Source: Bryobacterales bacterium (GTDB taxonomy: Bacteria; Acidobacteriota; Terriglobia; Bryobacterales; Bryobacteraceae). Taken from it: 48,019 nucleotides of DNA. The stretch lies in the NCBI GenBank assembly GCA_003164035.1, contig PLRS01000141.1, positions 88,541 through 136,559 on the forward strand, written 5' to 3'. This document shows, piece after piece, positions 7,449 to 15,893 of this stretch (position 1 is its first letter; every line of letters begins with the position of its first letter). Both the position numbers and the translations under genes were made by a program. Below the pieces are notes generated by a model that saw nothing but the letters and a program-made list of their open reading frames with translations, did not search any database and was not told the origin of the DNA.

Positions 7449-8764
7449 ATGCGCTGGTGGCGACGTAAATCCCGCGAGCAGGATCTGGAGCGCGAGCTGC
7501 GCTCCGATCTGGAGCTGGAGGCCGAGGAGCAACAGGAGCGTGGTCTCTCCGCCGGCGAAGCCCGCCATGCGGCCCAGCGGGCTTTCGGCAATAGGACTTT
7601 GATCCAGGAGGATACTCGCGCCGTGTGGGGATGGCTACCGATCGAACGATTCGTTCAGGATCTGCGTTTCTCGATGCGCCTCTTAGCCAAGAGTCCGGGA
7701 TTCGCTTGTACGACGATATTCGTCCTGGCCGTGGGTCTCTCCGCCGTGGTAGCCACCTTCGGCTTCGTCGACGCCGCTCTCATCAGGCCCTTGCCATATC
7801 GCGATCAATCCCGCCTGATCACCGTGTTCGAATCCTCGCCTGGCTATCCGCGAGGCTGGGTATCCTACCCGGATTTCGCCGATTGGAAAGCCCTCAACAA
7901 AGTCTTCACTTCGGTCGGCGCCTACGCACTGAACGGCAGCTTTACGCTAAGCACCGGCGCCGGCGCGGAGCAGGTGCCAGGCACGCGTGTAAGTGCCGGC
8001 TTCCCGAGGACGCCTCGAAGCCCCTGGTGGCAATCGTCAATCGGACGCTGGCAAACCGCTACTTCCCCGGCGAAGACCCTGTCGGAAAGCGGATCTACAA
8101 CGATTGGCAGCCGGAGCAGACGATGCAAATCGTGGGCGTGGCCGACGACATCAAGGAAGGGTCGCTTGAGGGCGCCACGCTGCCCGCGCTGTATGTTCCG
8201 TTCGACCAAAGCCCGGTGGCCTGGTTTGTCATTCTGGCCCGGACAACGCCAATCGACGCCTCGCTGTTCCCGAGTATCGCCGCGGCCATTCATGGAATCG
8301 ATCCGTTCATCTCCGTCTCCGGCGAAGAGACAATGACTGAGAGAATCGACCGGTCGCCCTCCGCCTACCTCCATCGTTCCTCCGCGTGGCTGGTGGGAGC
8401 CTTTGCCGTTGCCGCTTTCGTGTTGAGCGTCGTCGGGCTCTATGGCGTAGTCGCGTATTCAGTGAGCCAGAGAACCCGTGAGATCGGAGTCCGAATGGCG
8501 CTTGGCGCTCAGCGCGGTACCGTGTATCGGCTCATTCTGAGGGAAGCGGGACGGCTGATTGCAAGCAGCGTAGTCCTGGGGCTCACGTGCTCTTTGGTGG
8601 CGGCAAGATTGCTGCGTAGTTTGCTGTTTGGCGTGCGCTCGTGGGACGGCGCCACATTAATCGGCGTCGCAGCCGTGGTTGGCATTTCAGCATTCCTGGC
8701 CAGCTACATTCCCGCCCGGCGGGCAGCGGACGTCGATCCCATTTCGGCCCTGAGGAGCGAATAG
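7449..8764 (+). pseudogene. ADOP family permease with large internal deletion and frameshift
   Basis: The 5' part (7449 to about 8005) reads as an intact ADOP start: MRWWRRKSREQDLERELRSD, first helix, and the beginning of the MacB-like periplasmic domain, ending near VPGTRVSAGF. The 3' part (about 8005 to 8764) lies in another frame and resumes far downstream in the family alignment, at DASKPLVAIVNRTLANRYFPGEDPVGKRI, running through the last FtsX block to ARRAADVDPISALRSE. Roughly 350-400 residues are missing, including the first FtsX block, and the two parts are out of frame. A deletion at about 7998-8010 explains both. Either piece alone would lack half the membrane core. It follows the intact ADOP gene by 12 bp and is probably a decayed tandem duplicate. 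A sequencing or assembly error could explain the frame change but not the missing segment. Confidence 0.85.
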
Positions 8765-9017
8765 CGAATTGTCGGGAGCGATGAGCGCGCCTTACCTGTC
8801 TCGAAATTCTTCTTCGCGACACGAATGAGACGAGTTTCGGTCACAGAACTTGCAAATTTTCTGTTGCCGCCACAATCTAAATAACTTACCTTCACTCCGA
8901 CGCGTCCTGGCATTGCCTTTTCCGAATCCCGCCGGTCTAGCATGGGGGCAGCGGGAGAGCCCTTCGGCCCCTTAAGCCCGGAGCCCTCTCGAATTCAAAC
9001 CGGAAAAGGTTCTATCG

Positions 9018-10010
9018 ATGCAGCCAGTCAGTCATCCTAACGTCCATGAACCGTGGCGCCCGTGGTCGGAGTCACAAACGCTTCACGTCGCCACCGCGTA
9101 CAGCAATCCCGTGCGTTGGCGGTCGCGCCGCGCGCTGATGAACGATTTCCGCCAGCACATGGCGGCCAGCCCGAACGTGGCTCTCCACGTGGGCGAAATC
9201 CAGTACGGCGAGCGCCCCTTCGAAGTGACCGACGCCGCCAATCCGCTGGATCTCCAGTTGCGCACCTCCGACGAAATGTGGCACAAGGAGAACCTGCTGA
9301 ACCTGGTGGTGCAGCGCTTTCCCGCCGACTGGAAGTACGGCGCCTATCTCGACGGCGATTTCCACATGACCCGCCCGGATTGGGCCCTCGAAGCCATCCA
9401 CCAGTTGCAGCACTACGACTTCGCCCAGCTCTTCAGCAGTTATTCGCCGCTGGCGGCCGATTACCGGCCCACCTCCGTCACCCCCGGCTTTGCCTATGCC
9501 TACCTCAACCAGCGGCGCGTGCCGTCGCCCAACCTGCCTTCCTACGTCGGCGCGCCCGGCGGCGCTTGGGCTTTCCGCCGCGAATCCTTCGACCAGGTGG
9601 GCGGCATGCTCGACACCTGCATCCTGGGCTCGGCCGATTGGCACATGGCCATGGCGCTCGTCGGAGAACCCGACCGGCACTGGGAAGTCCGCGAATGCGG
9701 CGATCCCTACGTGCGTAAGATCGCCGCGTGGGGCAAACAAGCCGAGGCCATCAAGGGCAATATCGGCTACGTCCAGAATCACGCCATCCATCACTTCCAT
9801 GGCCCCATGTCGAAACGCGGCTATGGTTCGCGCTCCCGCATTCTGCGCGACCATCACTTCGATCCCGATATCGACCTGCGCCGCGATTCCCAGGGCCTCT
9901 GGCGTTTCTCCGGCAACAAGCCGCGTCTGCGCGACGACGTCCGCGCCTACTTCCGCGAGCGCAACGAAGATTCCGTCGATCTGGGTCCGCGCGAACGGCA
10001 TTTGGTGTGA
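9018..10010 (+). CDS. Glycosyltransferase-like (GT-A fold) protein
   Basis: A 330-aa soluble protein with no signal peptide. The segment WKYGAYLDGDFHMTRPDWALEAIHQL carries a DGD motif like the metal- and sugar-nucleotide-binding DxD of GT-A glycosyltransferases. It is followed by GAPGGAWAFRRESFDQVGGM, which resembles the acceptor-side region of family 2 enzymes. Later come LGSADWHMAMAL and a histidine-rich stretch (NHAIHHFHGP). The fold assignment rests on these motifs only; donor and acceptor are unknown. The gene stands alone after a 253-bp non-coding gap that is less GC-rich than its surroundings, and no other sugar or capsule gene is nearby, so it may have been acquired. An AAAAGG eleven bases before the ATG is a weak ribosome site. 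Confidence 0.65.
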   Translation: MQPVSHPNVHEPWRPWSESQTLHVATAYSNPVRWRSRRALMNDFRQHMAASPNVALHVGEIQYGERPFEVTDAANPLDLQLRTSDEMWHKENLLNLVVQRFPADWKYGAYLDGDFHMTRPDWALEAIHQLQHYDFAQLFSSYSPLAADYRPTSVTPGFAYAYLNQRRVPSPNLPSYVGAPGGAWAFRRESFDQVGGMLDTCILGSADWHMAMALVGEPDRHWEVRECGDPYVRKIAAWGKQAEAIKGNIGYVQNHAIHHFHGPMSKRGYGSRSRILRDHHFDPDIDLRRDSQGLWRFSGNKPRLRDDVRAYFRERNEDSVDLGPRERHLV

Positions 10011-10134
10011 TGGGCGGGCGTGGCGGAGCCCTCGTGGGGCTGCTCTTTGGCCTGCCGCGGGTTGCCAGGCGAGCCGCCCAGCCTACGGCAGCGTCTAAGA
10101 GGTGCGTCTATTGCAAGTTGCAACGGGCGCAGCA

Positions 10135-10150
10135 ACCGCCTATAGGCGGT
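10135..10150. repeat. Perfect 16-bp palindrome
   Basis: ACCGCCTATAGGCGGT is a perfect palindrome with no loop. It lies between the glycosyltransferase-like gene and the small membrane-protein gene, downstream of both. It is too short and lacks a T-run for a clear terminator; a dimeric-protein binding site is possible. Confidence 0.5.
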
Positions 10151-10204
10151 GTCGGACAGCTTCCAAAGCGCGAGGAACAGATGTACTTCATGGGCGACCT
10201 CCCG

Positions 10205-10414
10205 TCACGGCTGGATTCCGATCTTTACCTCAACACGGGTCAGGCGTTTATCCAGCTCATTGATTGCCCCCGTGAAGTCGATCATACGCTGGTCGAAGTC
10301 ACGAAGCCGCTGATTGATGTGACTGAATCCCTGGTAGTTAAGCAGTAGGGCCGTGATGGCCACCAGCACCGATCCACTGGCGGTGATGAGAGCGACGATC
10401 ACCGTATCGTGCAT
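10205..10414 (-). CDS. Small membrane-anchored coiled-coil protein
   Basis: A 69-aa protein. Residues about 5-26 (VIVALITASGSVLVAITALLLN) form one transmembrane helix, and the rest (about 32-66) is charged with heptad-like spacing (INQRLRDFDQRMIDFTGAINELDKRL), suggesting a short coiled coil. I recognise no named family, and the function is unknown. Clean amphipathic periodicity favours a real gene, but the ribosome site is weak. It is transcribed away from the RES-toxin remnant next to it, and their 5' ends overlap slightly. Confidence 0.6.
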   Translation of the reverse strand: MHDTVIVALITASGSVLVAITALLLNYQGFSHINQRLRDFDQRMIDFTGAINELDKRLTRVEVKIGIQP

Positions 10415-10444
10415 GTTTTAGTATCCCACACAGAGAAGCGTGTG

Positions 10445-10642
10445 AGCCACATTCCACCTGATCCTGGGAGGTATGGGACCGAATGGCTAGAGCAGCGTGG
10501 GTCGACCGTTGCGCTTGCCGTGCCCTCGGTAATTGTCCCCGAACCCAATGTCTTGCTGAACCCAGTCCACACCGGCTTTTCAAGAATTCGCTGGGGTAGT
10601 CCCGTGGCCCTGGAAATCGACCCGCGTCTAATACGTGGCTAG
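10445..10642 (+). pseudogene. Remnant of a RES-domain toxin (C-terminal part only)
   Basis: In one frame the sequence reads IPPDPGRYGTEWLEQRG, STVALAVPSVIVPEPNVLLN, PVHTGFSRI and ALEIDPRLI before a TAG stop. This matches the ending of RES-domain proteins: a tryptophan followed by LALxVPSxVVPxExNxLLNPxHPxF and a final FDPRL. RES toxins of Xre-RES (type II) systems act on NAD+. About the first 90 residues of a normal RES protein, including the catalytic arginine/tyrosine region, are missing, and no antitoxin gene is adjacent, so this is a dead fragment. The call rests on motif memory. Confidence 0.65.
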
Positions 10643-10701
10643 GCGGCCGTTCGAATCCTGACTGCACGCCCCCGCCGTCCTGTTGTAAACTATTCGCTAC
10701 C

Positions 10702-11205
10702 ATGACGTTGATTCGCGACAACCCGGCGCGCTGGTGCCTTCTGGCGCTGGCGGCCATCGGCCTCGGCGGCGCGGCCGACAATCCTACCCTCACCATTCAA
10801 GGCGACATTCCGGCCAGCGTGGTCCTCAAGGCCGACGATGTGGCGCAAATGCCGCACCTCACGGTTTCGGTTAAAGAAGAAAAAGGCGGCAAGGTGGACT
10901 ACCAGGGCGTGCCGCTCGCCGCCTTGCTGGAGCGCGCCGGCGCACCGGCCGGCAAACAATTGCGCGGCAAGGCGCTGGCAAGCTATGTTCTTGCCACGGC
11001 CCACGACGGCTACCAGGTGGTATTCTCGTTGGCCGAAGTCTCGCCCGAATTCGCCAACGAGACCATCCTCGTCGCCGACCGCCGCGACGGCAAGCCGATG
11101 GCGGCGCCGCTCGGCCCTTTCCGCATCGTCTGCGCTAACGACCAGGCTCAATCCCGCGGCGTGCGCATGCTCGAAAAACTGGAAGTGGTCCGCTTGCGAA
11201 AGTAG
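10702..11205 (+). CDS. Exported molybdopterin-binding-domain-like protein
   Basis: A 167-aa protein with an N-terminal hydrophobic segment (CLLALAAIGLGGAA), so it is exported or membrane-anchored. The rest resembles a trimmed oxidoreductase molybdopterin-binding domain (sulfite-oxidase superfamily): TLTIQGDIPASVVLKADDVAQMP at the start, YQGVPLAALLERAG in the middle, and ANETILVADRRDGKPM then GPFRIVCANDQAQSRGVRML at the end. The cofactor-binding cysteine of true sulfite oxidases is not evident at the expected site, so it may bind a substrate or partner rather than catalyse. It is convergent with the spermidine-synthase-like gene, 19 bp away. Confidence 0.75.
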   Translation: MTLIRDNPARWCLLALAAIGLGGAADNPTLTIQGDIPASVVLKADDVAQMPHLTVSVKEEKGGKVDYQGVPLAALLERAGAPAGKQLRGKALASYVLATAHDGYQVVFSLAEVSPEFANETILVADRRDGKPMAAPLGPFRIVCANDQAQSRGVRMLEKLEVVRLRK

Positions 11206-11224
11206 CGGCCCCGTGATCGCGCCA

Positions 11225-13432
11225 TCATTGTTGCGGATTGTCGGGAAGGTATTGGGCGCCATGAAGCGCGTGCCGCAACAGGTAGTATTCGTTCACCGGG
11301 CGGTCGTCGGTGAGGGTGGGTGCGCCGGGCTCCCTGTCGATCAGTTGCTGCAGCGGTAATTCCTGATCGAGAACGCCGCGGAACTGGGCTTCGGCGGTGG
11401 AACGCGGCCCCCATTCCAGCAGATCCTTCAAGGCTGCCGGCGGCAGGCGGGAGGCCATCTCGGCGGCACTGCGCCGCGGCAGGGGCTTAAAGCTGCACAG
11501 GAAATGAAAGCCCCAGCCTTCAATGGAGCGGAACGTGCGCACATACGGAAAGCTGTTGCAGAGCGCCTGGGCAAACGCCGAACCGGTGGTGAAATCGGCT
11601 CCGGGAAGCCACTGCTGCAGGATCCCGCCCGCGCTCAGGCGGCGGGCCAGCACACGATAGAACTCGGTGGAATACAGCAGGCTCGATCCAGCCGCCGCCA
11701 CCGGCGGGGGCGGGTCCACCACAATTACGTCGTAGGTGTCGCGAGTGCGCTCCAGGTATCGCCGGTCGTCGTCGATCACCACCGTGGCGCGCGGCGAGCG
11801 CAACAACTGTTCGCCATCGGCGTGGAAGAATCCGAACACCTTCGGCACGCTCGGCACCAGGTCCACCACGGTGACTGGAATGCCCCAGGAGAGCGCGGCG
11901 CGGAAGGAGGTGCCCATGCCGAAACACAGCACCAGCGCCCGCCTCGGCGGCGCGTCCAGAGAGGTCAGCGGCAGATGCGCCATCATCTTGGTGATGGGCG
12001 TGAGCAGGGTCATGCCGGTGCCATTGGTGAGGAGAATCTTGTCCATGCCTTCGCCATCGGCGATTACCGTGGCCGTATAGTCGCGTCGGATCCAGGCACG
12101 GGGGTAAAGAGTTTCGAAGTCGCGGGTGAAGACGATCAGTAACACACCGCCGGCCAGGGCGGCGATCGGTAACTTGAGGCGGGCCAACTTTACGGTCGGC
12201 GCGGAAAACACGCCGAACCCGAATACCGGCAGGGCCAGGAGAATCAGGGTCCAACGCTCGCCCAGCGCCGGCAGCAGCACAAAGCCTGCCACCAGCGGTC
12301 CCAGAATGCACCCGATGGCGTTGACCGCGTACGCCCGCCCGGCGCGATCCGGATCGCCCCCGGACCAGCGGTCCACCAGCATCGGGGTCAGGAATCCCAG
12401 CACGCCGCAGAACGGGCCGATACCCAGGGCCACGCGCAGCGCACCCAATAGCAGATCGGTATCTTCCGGGCTGGGAATACGCGGATCGGCGGTAAGTAGC
12501 GGCAACAGCGCGAACGAACCCGCCAGCACGGCCAGCGGCCGCCAGGCCAGCGCGGACGCCGGTCCGCCTCCCGGTTTCGATCGCCGCCGATAGAGCCGCG
12601 AGCCGATGGCGGTTGCGGCCAGGTAGATGGCGAGCATGGCGGCGAACGAGTAGACTACCGGGCCCAGGAAGGGAAGGTACTGCCGCGTCCAAACCACTTC
12701 CATGGCCAGACTCGCCAGGCCGGTGGTGGCCAGCAGCGGCAGGATCGCCTTGTCGGCAGCCGGCCCAGCCGAAGCGGCGGCCGCCGCCTGGGGCAGCGAA
12801 GACCGCCCGGAACCGGCCGACCGCGATAGCGCGAATGCCAGCGTGGCGATCAGGGCATTCGCCGCCGCGGCCACTAGGAGCGACCGGGAAAAGCCCATCG
12901 TCTCGATCATCACGAAGGCCGATCCGATGGTACCGGTCATCGCGCCGAGCACGTTGGCCACGTACAGGTAGCTGAACGAGCGCGCCGATTCCCCTTCATA
13001 GGCCGCTCGAATTCCGGCCATCGCCACCGGAAAGGTCGCTCCCATTACCGCGCAGAACGGCAGCATGACCAGGGCGATCCAGGCGGCCGAAGCCAGGTAA
13101 AAGCTCGACGATCCCCACGATACCTGCTGCACTCCCAGCAGCGCGTGGCCATGGCGCAGCAGCGGCGCCACCACCACCCCCGACACGCCAATGGTCAATT
13201 CCAGCGCCCCGTAGAGGCGAATGAAAAATGCGGCGGGTTTCGTGTCGTACCGGTGTACCAGCCGCCCGCCGGCCCAGCTTCCCAGCGCCAGCCCGGCCAT
13301 AAATACGGATAGAACGATGGAAACCAACGGTGTGGTGACGCCGAAACCGGCCATCGCCACGCGCAACCAGATCACCTGGTATACCAGGCTACAAAAGCCC
13401 GACAGGAAAAAACAAAGAAAGAAGACGTTCAT
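11225..13432 (-). CDS. Membrane-fused spermidine synthase-like protein
   Basis: A 735-aa two-part protein. About the first 430 residues are strongly hydrophobic, with roughly a dozen helices, starting MNVFFLCFFLSGFCSLVYQV as in the fused MFS/spermidine-synthase family. The C-terminal part is a Rossmann methyltransferase-like aminopropyltransferase domain: LCFGMGTSFRAALSWG (nucleoside-binding glycine loop), VDLVPSVPKVF, DDDRRYLERTRDTYDVIVVDPPPPV. The acidic residues expected for decarboxylated SAM binding are partly present, so it may make polyamine-like compounds or act on another amine at the membrane. No speD or other polyamine genes are nearby. It is divergent from the exporter operon, sharing a 119-bp promoter region. 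Confidence 0.88.
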   Translation of the reverse strand: MNVFFLCFFLSGFCSLVYQVIWLRVAMAGFGVTTPLVSIVLSVFMAGLALGSWAGGRLVHRYDTKPAAFFIRLYGALELTIGVSGVVVAPLLRHGHALLGVQQVSWGSSSFYLASAAWIALVMLPFCAVMGATFPVAMAGIRAAYEGESARSFSYLYVANVLGAMTGTIGSAFVMIETMGFSRSLLVAAAANALIATLAFALSRSAGSGRSSLPQAAAAASAGPAADKAILPLLATTGLASLAMEVVWTRQYLPFLGPVVYSFAAMLAIYLAATAIGSRLYRRRSKPGGGPASALAWRPLAVLAGSFALLPLLTADPRIPSPEDTDLLLGALRVALGIGPFCGVLGFLTPMLVDRWSGGDPDRAGRAYAVNAIGCILGPLVAGFVLLPALGERWTLILLALPVFGFGVFSAPTVKLARLKLPIAALAGGVLLIVFTRDFETLYPRAWIRRDYTATVIADGEGMDKILLTNGTGMTLLTPITKMMAHLPLTSLDAPPRRALVLCFGMGTSFRAALSWGIPVTVVDLVPSVPKVFGFFHADGEQLLRSPRATVVIDDDRRYLERTRDTYDVIVVDPPPPVAAAGSSLLYSTEFYRVLARRLSAGGILQQWLPGADFTTGSAFAQALCNSFPYVRTFRSIEGWGFHFLCSFKPLPRRSAAEMASRLPPAALKDLLEWGPRSTAEAQFRGVLDQELPLQQLIDREPGAPTLTDDRPVNEYYLLRHALHGAQYLPDNPQQ

Positions 13433-13461
13433 AAGCGGTGGCCGAATTCTGCCGAGACCAC

Positions 13462-13535
13462 AGTATAACTTCGCTCGTGGGACGGCCTCGCGACCGCGTC
13501 CGCCGGAACTTCGCCCTTTCCTTCTCCGTTATACT
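13462..13535. promoter_or_regulatory. Divergent promoters with mirrored GTTATACT boxes
   Basis: TATACT at 13530-13535 on the plus strand sits 17 bp before the permease ATG at 13552. The complement of AGTATA at 13462-13467 gives TATACT on the minus strand, 30 bp before the spermidine-synthase-like start at 13432. Both are embedded in GTTATACT, forming an inverted pair across the gap. GGAACTT at 13505-13511 could be a -35 of ECF-sigma type for the rightward promoter. Confidence 0.45.
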
Positions 13536-13551
13536 CGGTAGTTAAGCTTAC

Positions 13552-14712
13552 ATGCTGCGTTACCTGCCGCTGATCCTGAAGAACTGCTGGCGCAACCGGC
13601 GCAGAACGATTCTCACGGTGGCTTCCATCGGGGTGTCGATGTGCTTGTTGGGCGTCATGATCGCCATGTTCCACGCCTTCTATTTGAGCGACCCGGCGCC
13701 CGCCCAGGCGCTGCGGCTGGTCGTGCGCAACCACATTTCCCTGGCGCAGTGGCTTCCCTTGTCCTATCGAAACACCATCGAACACGTGCCCGGTGTGCGG
13801 ATGACCATGATCTATAACTATTTCGGCGGTAGTTATAAAGATACCCGCGACCCCAAGAACCAGTTCGCGCGCTTTGCCGTCGAACCCGAGAAGCTGTTCA
13901 CGATTTTCGGCGAATATCGAATGCCGGACGATCAGAAACAGGCGTTCCTCAAAGAGCGCGCCGCCTGCCTGATCGGCCGTGACCTGGCCAACTCGCTGAA
14001 GCTCAACGTTGGCGACCGGATTCACATCATCGGCGACATCTATCCGGGGGACTTCGACTTTACCGTGCGTGGCGTTTTCGACAGCCCGCAGGCCAGCGAT
14101 GTGCTGTATTTCAATAAGGAGTACCTGGAAGAATCGATGCCCGAGGGGCGGCGCGGCCGGGTCGGCATGTTTTACATCCTGATCGACGATCCGGCCCATT
14201 CCGCCCGTGTGGCGCAAACCATCGACGAACAGTTCCACAACGCCACCCAGCAGACCAAGACCGAAACCGAGCAGGCCTTCGTCGTCAGTTTCCTGTCTCT
14301 GCTGGGCAACGTGAAAATGCTCCTGCTGGGGATTTCCGGCGCGGTGGTGTTTACCATTCTGCTGGTGTCGGCCAACACCATGGCGATGTCGGTGCGCGAG
14401 CGGGTGCGCGAGGTGGGTGTGCTCAAAACCCTGGGCTTCACGCCCGAAGCCGTGCTGGGGCTGGTGCTGGGCGAAGCCGTCGCGATTTCGCTGGTGGGCG
14501 GCGCCATCGGATATCTCATCTCCACCTTTTTGATGCGCGGTGTGGCCAAGAGCCCGTTTGGCGGTTTCCTCCCGCCGATGGCGGACTTCAACCCGGCGGT
14601 GGCGCTCACCTGCGTCGCCGCTGCCGCCGCCATTGGATTCCTCAGCTCGCTGGTACCCGCCCTGAATGCTTCCCGAATCCCCATTGTGGAAGCCCTGCGG
14701 AGCACCGATTAG
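13552..14712 (+). CDS. FtsX-family ABC transporter permease (first of pair)
   Basis: A 386-aa integral membrane subunit. It has a first helix at about 20-45 ([27 protein letters not shown]), a periplasmic MacB-like domain at about 46-255, and three C-terminal helices in the FtsX block ([40 protein letters not shown] onward). It ends with the usual [18 protein letters not shown]. It opens an operon of permease, permease, adaptor, ATPase, with 2 bp between it and the next gene. The layout is that of DevBCA/MacAB-like exporters with two separate permeases, and the substrate is unknown. A TATACT box lies 17 bp before the ATG. Confidence 0.93.
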   Translation: MLRYLPLILKNCWRNRRRTILTVASIGVSMCLLGVMIAMFHAFYLSDPAPAQALRLVVRNHISLAQWLPLSYRNTIEHVPGVRMTMIYNYFGGSYKDTRDPKNQFARFAVEPEKLFTIFGEYRMPDDQKQAFLKERAACLIGRDLANSLKLNVGDRIHIIGDIYPGDFDFTVRGVFDSPQASDVLYFNKEYLEESMPEGRRGRVGMFYILIDDPAHSARVAQTIDEQFHNATQQTKTETEQAFVVSFLSLLGNVKMLLLGISGAVVFTILLVSANTMAMSVRERVREVGVLKTLGFTPEAVLGLVLGEAVAISLVGGAIGYLISTFLMRGVAKSPFGGFLPPMADFNPAVALTCVAAAAAIGFLSSLVPALNASRIPIVEALRSTD

Positions 14713-14714
14713 CC

Positions 14715-15878
14715 ATGTCGATTCCCCTCGCCTACAACCTGCGCAACCTGGTGGTCCGCAAAACCACCACCATCATGACCGCGCTCGGCATCGGGCTGAC
14801 GGTGGCCGTGCTGCTGGCGATTTTGATGATGGTGAACGGGCTGCGCTCGACGCTGGCTTCTTCCGGCGATCCTCTCAATGTGCTGGTGGTGCGGCACGGT
14901 TCCGATTCCGAACTGGTCAGCAATTTCACCCGCACCCAGTTCCAGGACTTGAAATTCAAAGCGGGGATTGCCGCCGGTCCGGATGGCCAGCCGCTGGCAT
15001 CGCTCGAGCTGGTGTCGATTCTGAATCTGGCCAGCGTGGATAACCCGCAGGGAAGCAATTTGACCGTGCGCGGCCTGCTGCCGGTGGGGCAGCGCTTGCG
15101 TCCTTCCGTTCACCTGCTGAGCGGGCGTTGGTTCGAAGCGGGCAAACCCGAAATGGTGGTGGGCAAATCCATCGCCGCGCGATATCCCGACGCCCAAATC
15201 GGCAAGAAGATCGCCTTCGGCCGCAGCCAGTGGCTGATTGTGGGCGTGATGGACGCCGGCACCGGTGCGCAGAATAGCGAGATCTGGGCCGACCTCAACC
15301 AGTTATCGAGCGACATGAACCGCCTGGAGGTGCTCAGCTCGGCCCTGGTGCGCGCTCCCGACGCCGTCGCCGCCAAGGCGCTGGTGAACGATATCGAGAA
15401 CGATCAAAAGCTCGAGCTGCATGCCATCGGCGAACGGGAGTATTACGACCAACAGACCGATTCGGCCAAACCGGTGGAATACGCTGGCATTTTCGTCGCC
15501 ATCGTAATGGCCATTGGAAGCAGCTTCGCCGCCATGAACACCATGTACGCGGCGGTAGCGCGGCGCTCGCGGGAAATCGGCACGCTGCGCGTTCTGGGCT
15601 TTTCCAAGGGCAGTATTCTGCTGAGCTTCTTCCTGGAATCGGTGTTGCTGAGCGCGCTGGGCGGGGTGGTGGGCTGCCTGCTGGTGCTGCCGTTCAACGG
15701 GTACACTTCAGGCATCGGCAACTCCTCGTTTTCCGAAACCGCCTTCGCCTTCCGCGCCACTCCGGCCATGCTGGCTATGGGATTGGGTTTCGCCATCGTC
15801 ATGGGGTGCCTGGGCGGTTTCTTCCCCGCCCAATCGGCGGCGCGCAAGCAGATTCTCACCGCCTTGAGGGAGTCGTAG
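14715..15878 (+). CDS. FtsX-family ABC transporter permease (second of pair)
   Basis: A 387-aa paralogue of the preceding permease with the same plan: one N-terminal helix (about 20-42, [24 protein letters not shown]), a periplasmic domain (about 43-255), and three C-terminal helices beginning [40 protein letters not shown]. It ends [17 protein letters not shown]. It should pair with the first permease as a heterodimer around the ATPase dimer. The gap to the adaptor gene is 15 bp. Confidence 0.93.
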   Translation: MSIPLAYNLRNLVVRKTTTIMTALGIGLTVAVLLAILMMVNGLRSTLASSGDPLNVLVVRHGSDSELVSNFTRTQFQDLKFKAGIAAGPDGQPLASLELVSILNLASVDNPQGSNLTVRGLLPVGQRLRPSVHLLSGRWFEAGKPEMVVGKSIAARYPDAQIGKKIAFGRSQWLIVGVMDAGTGAQNSEIWADLNQLSSDMNRLEVLSSALVRAPDAVAAKALVNDIENDQKLELHAIGEREYYDQQTDSAKPVEYAGIFVAIVMAIGSSFAAMNTMYAAVARRSREIGTLRVLGFSKGSILLSFFLESVLLSALGGVVGCLLVLPFNGYTSGIGNSSFSETAFAFRATPAMLAMGLGFAIVMGCLGGFFPAQSAARKQILTALRES

Positions 15879-15893
15879 TAACAGCGAGAAGTC

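Noticed and set aside
7449-8764. Programmed frameshift or selenocysteine recoding as explanation for the broken ADOP gene
   Set aside because: The break removes hundreds of family residues and there is no in-frame TGA at the junction, so deletion explains it better.
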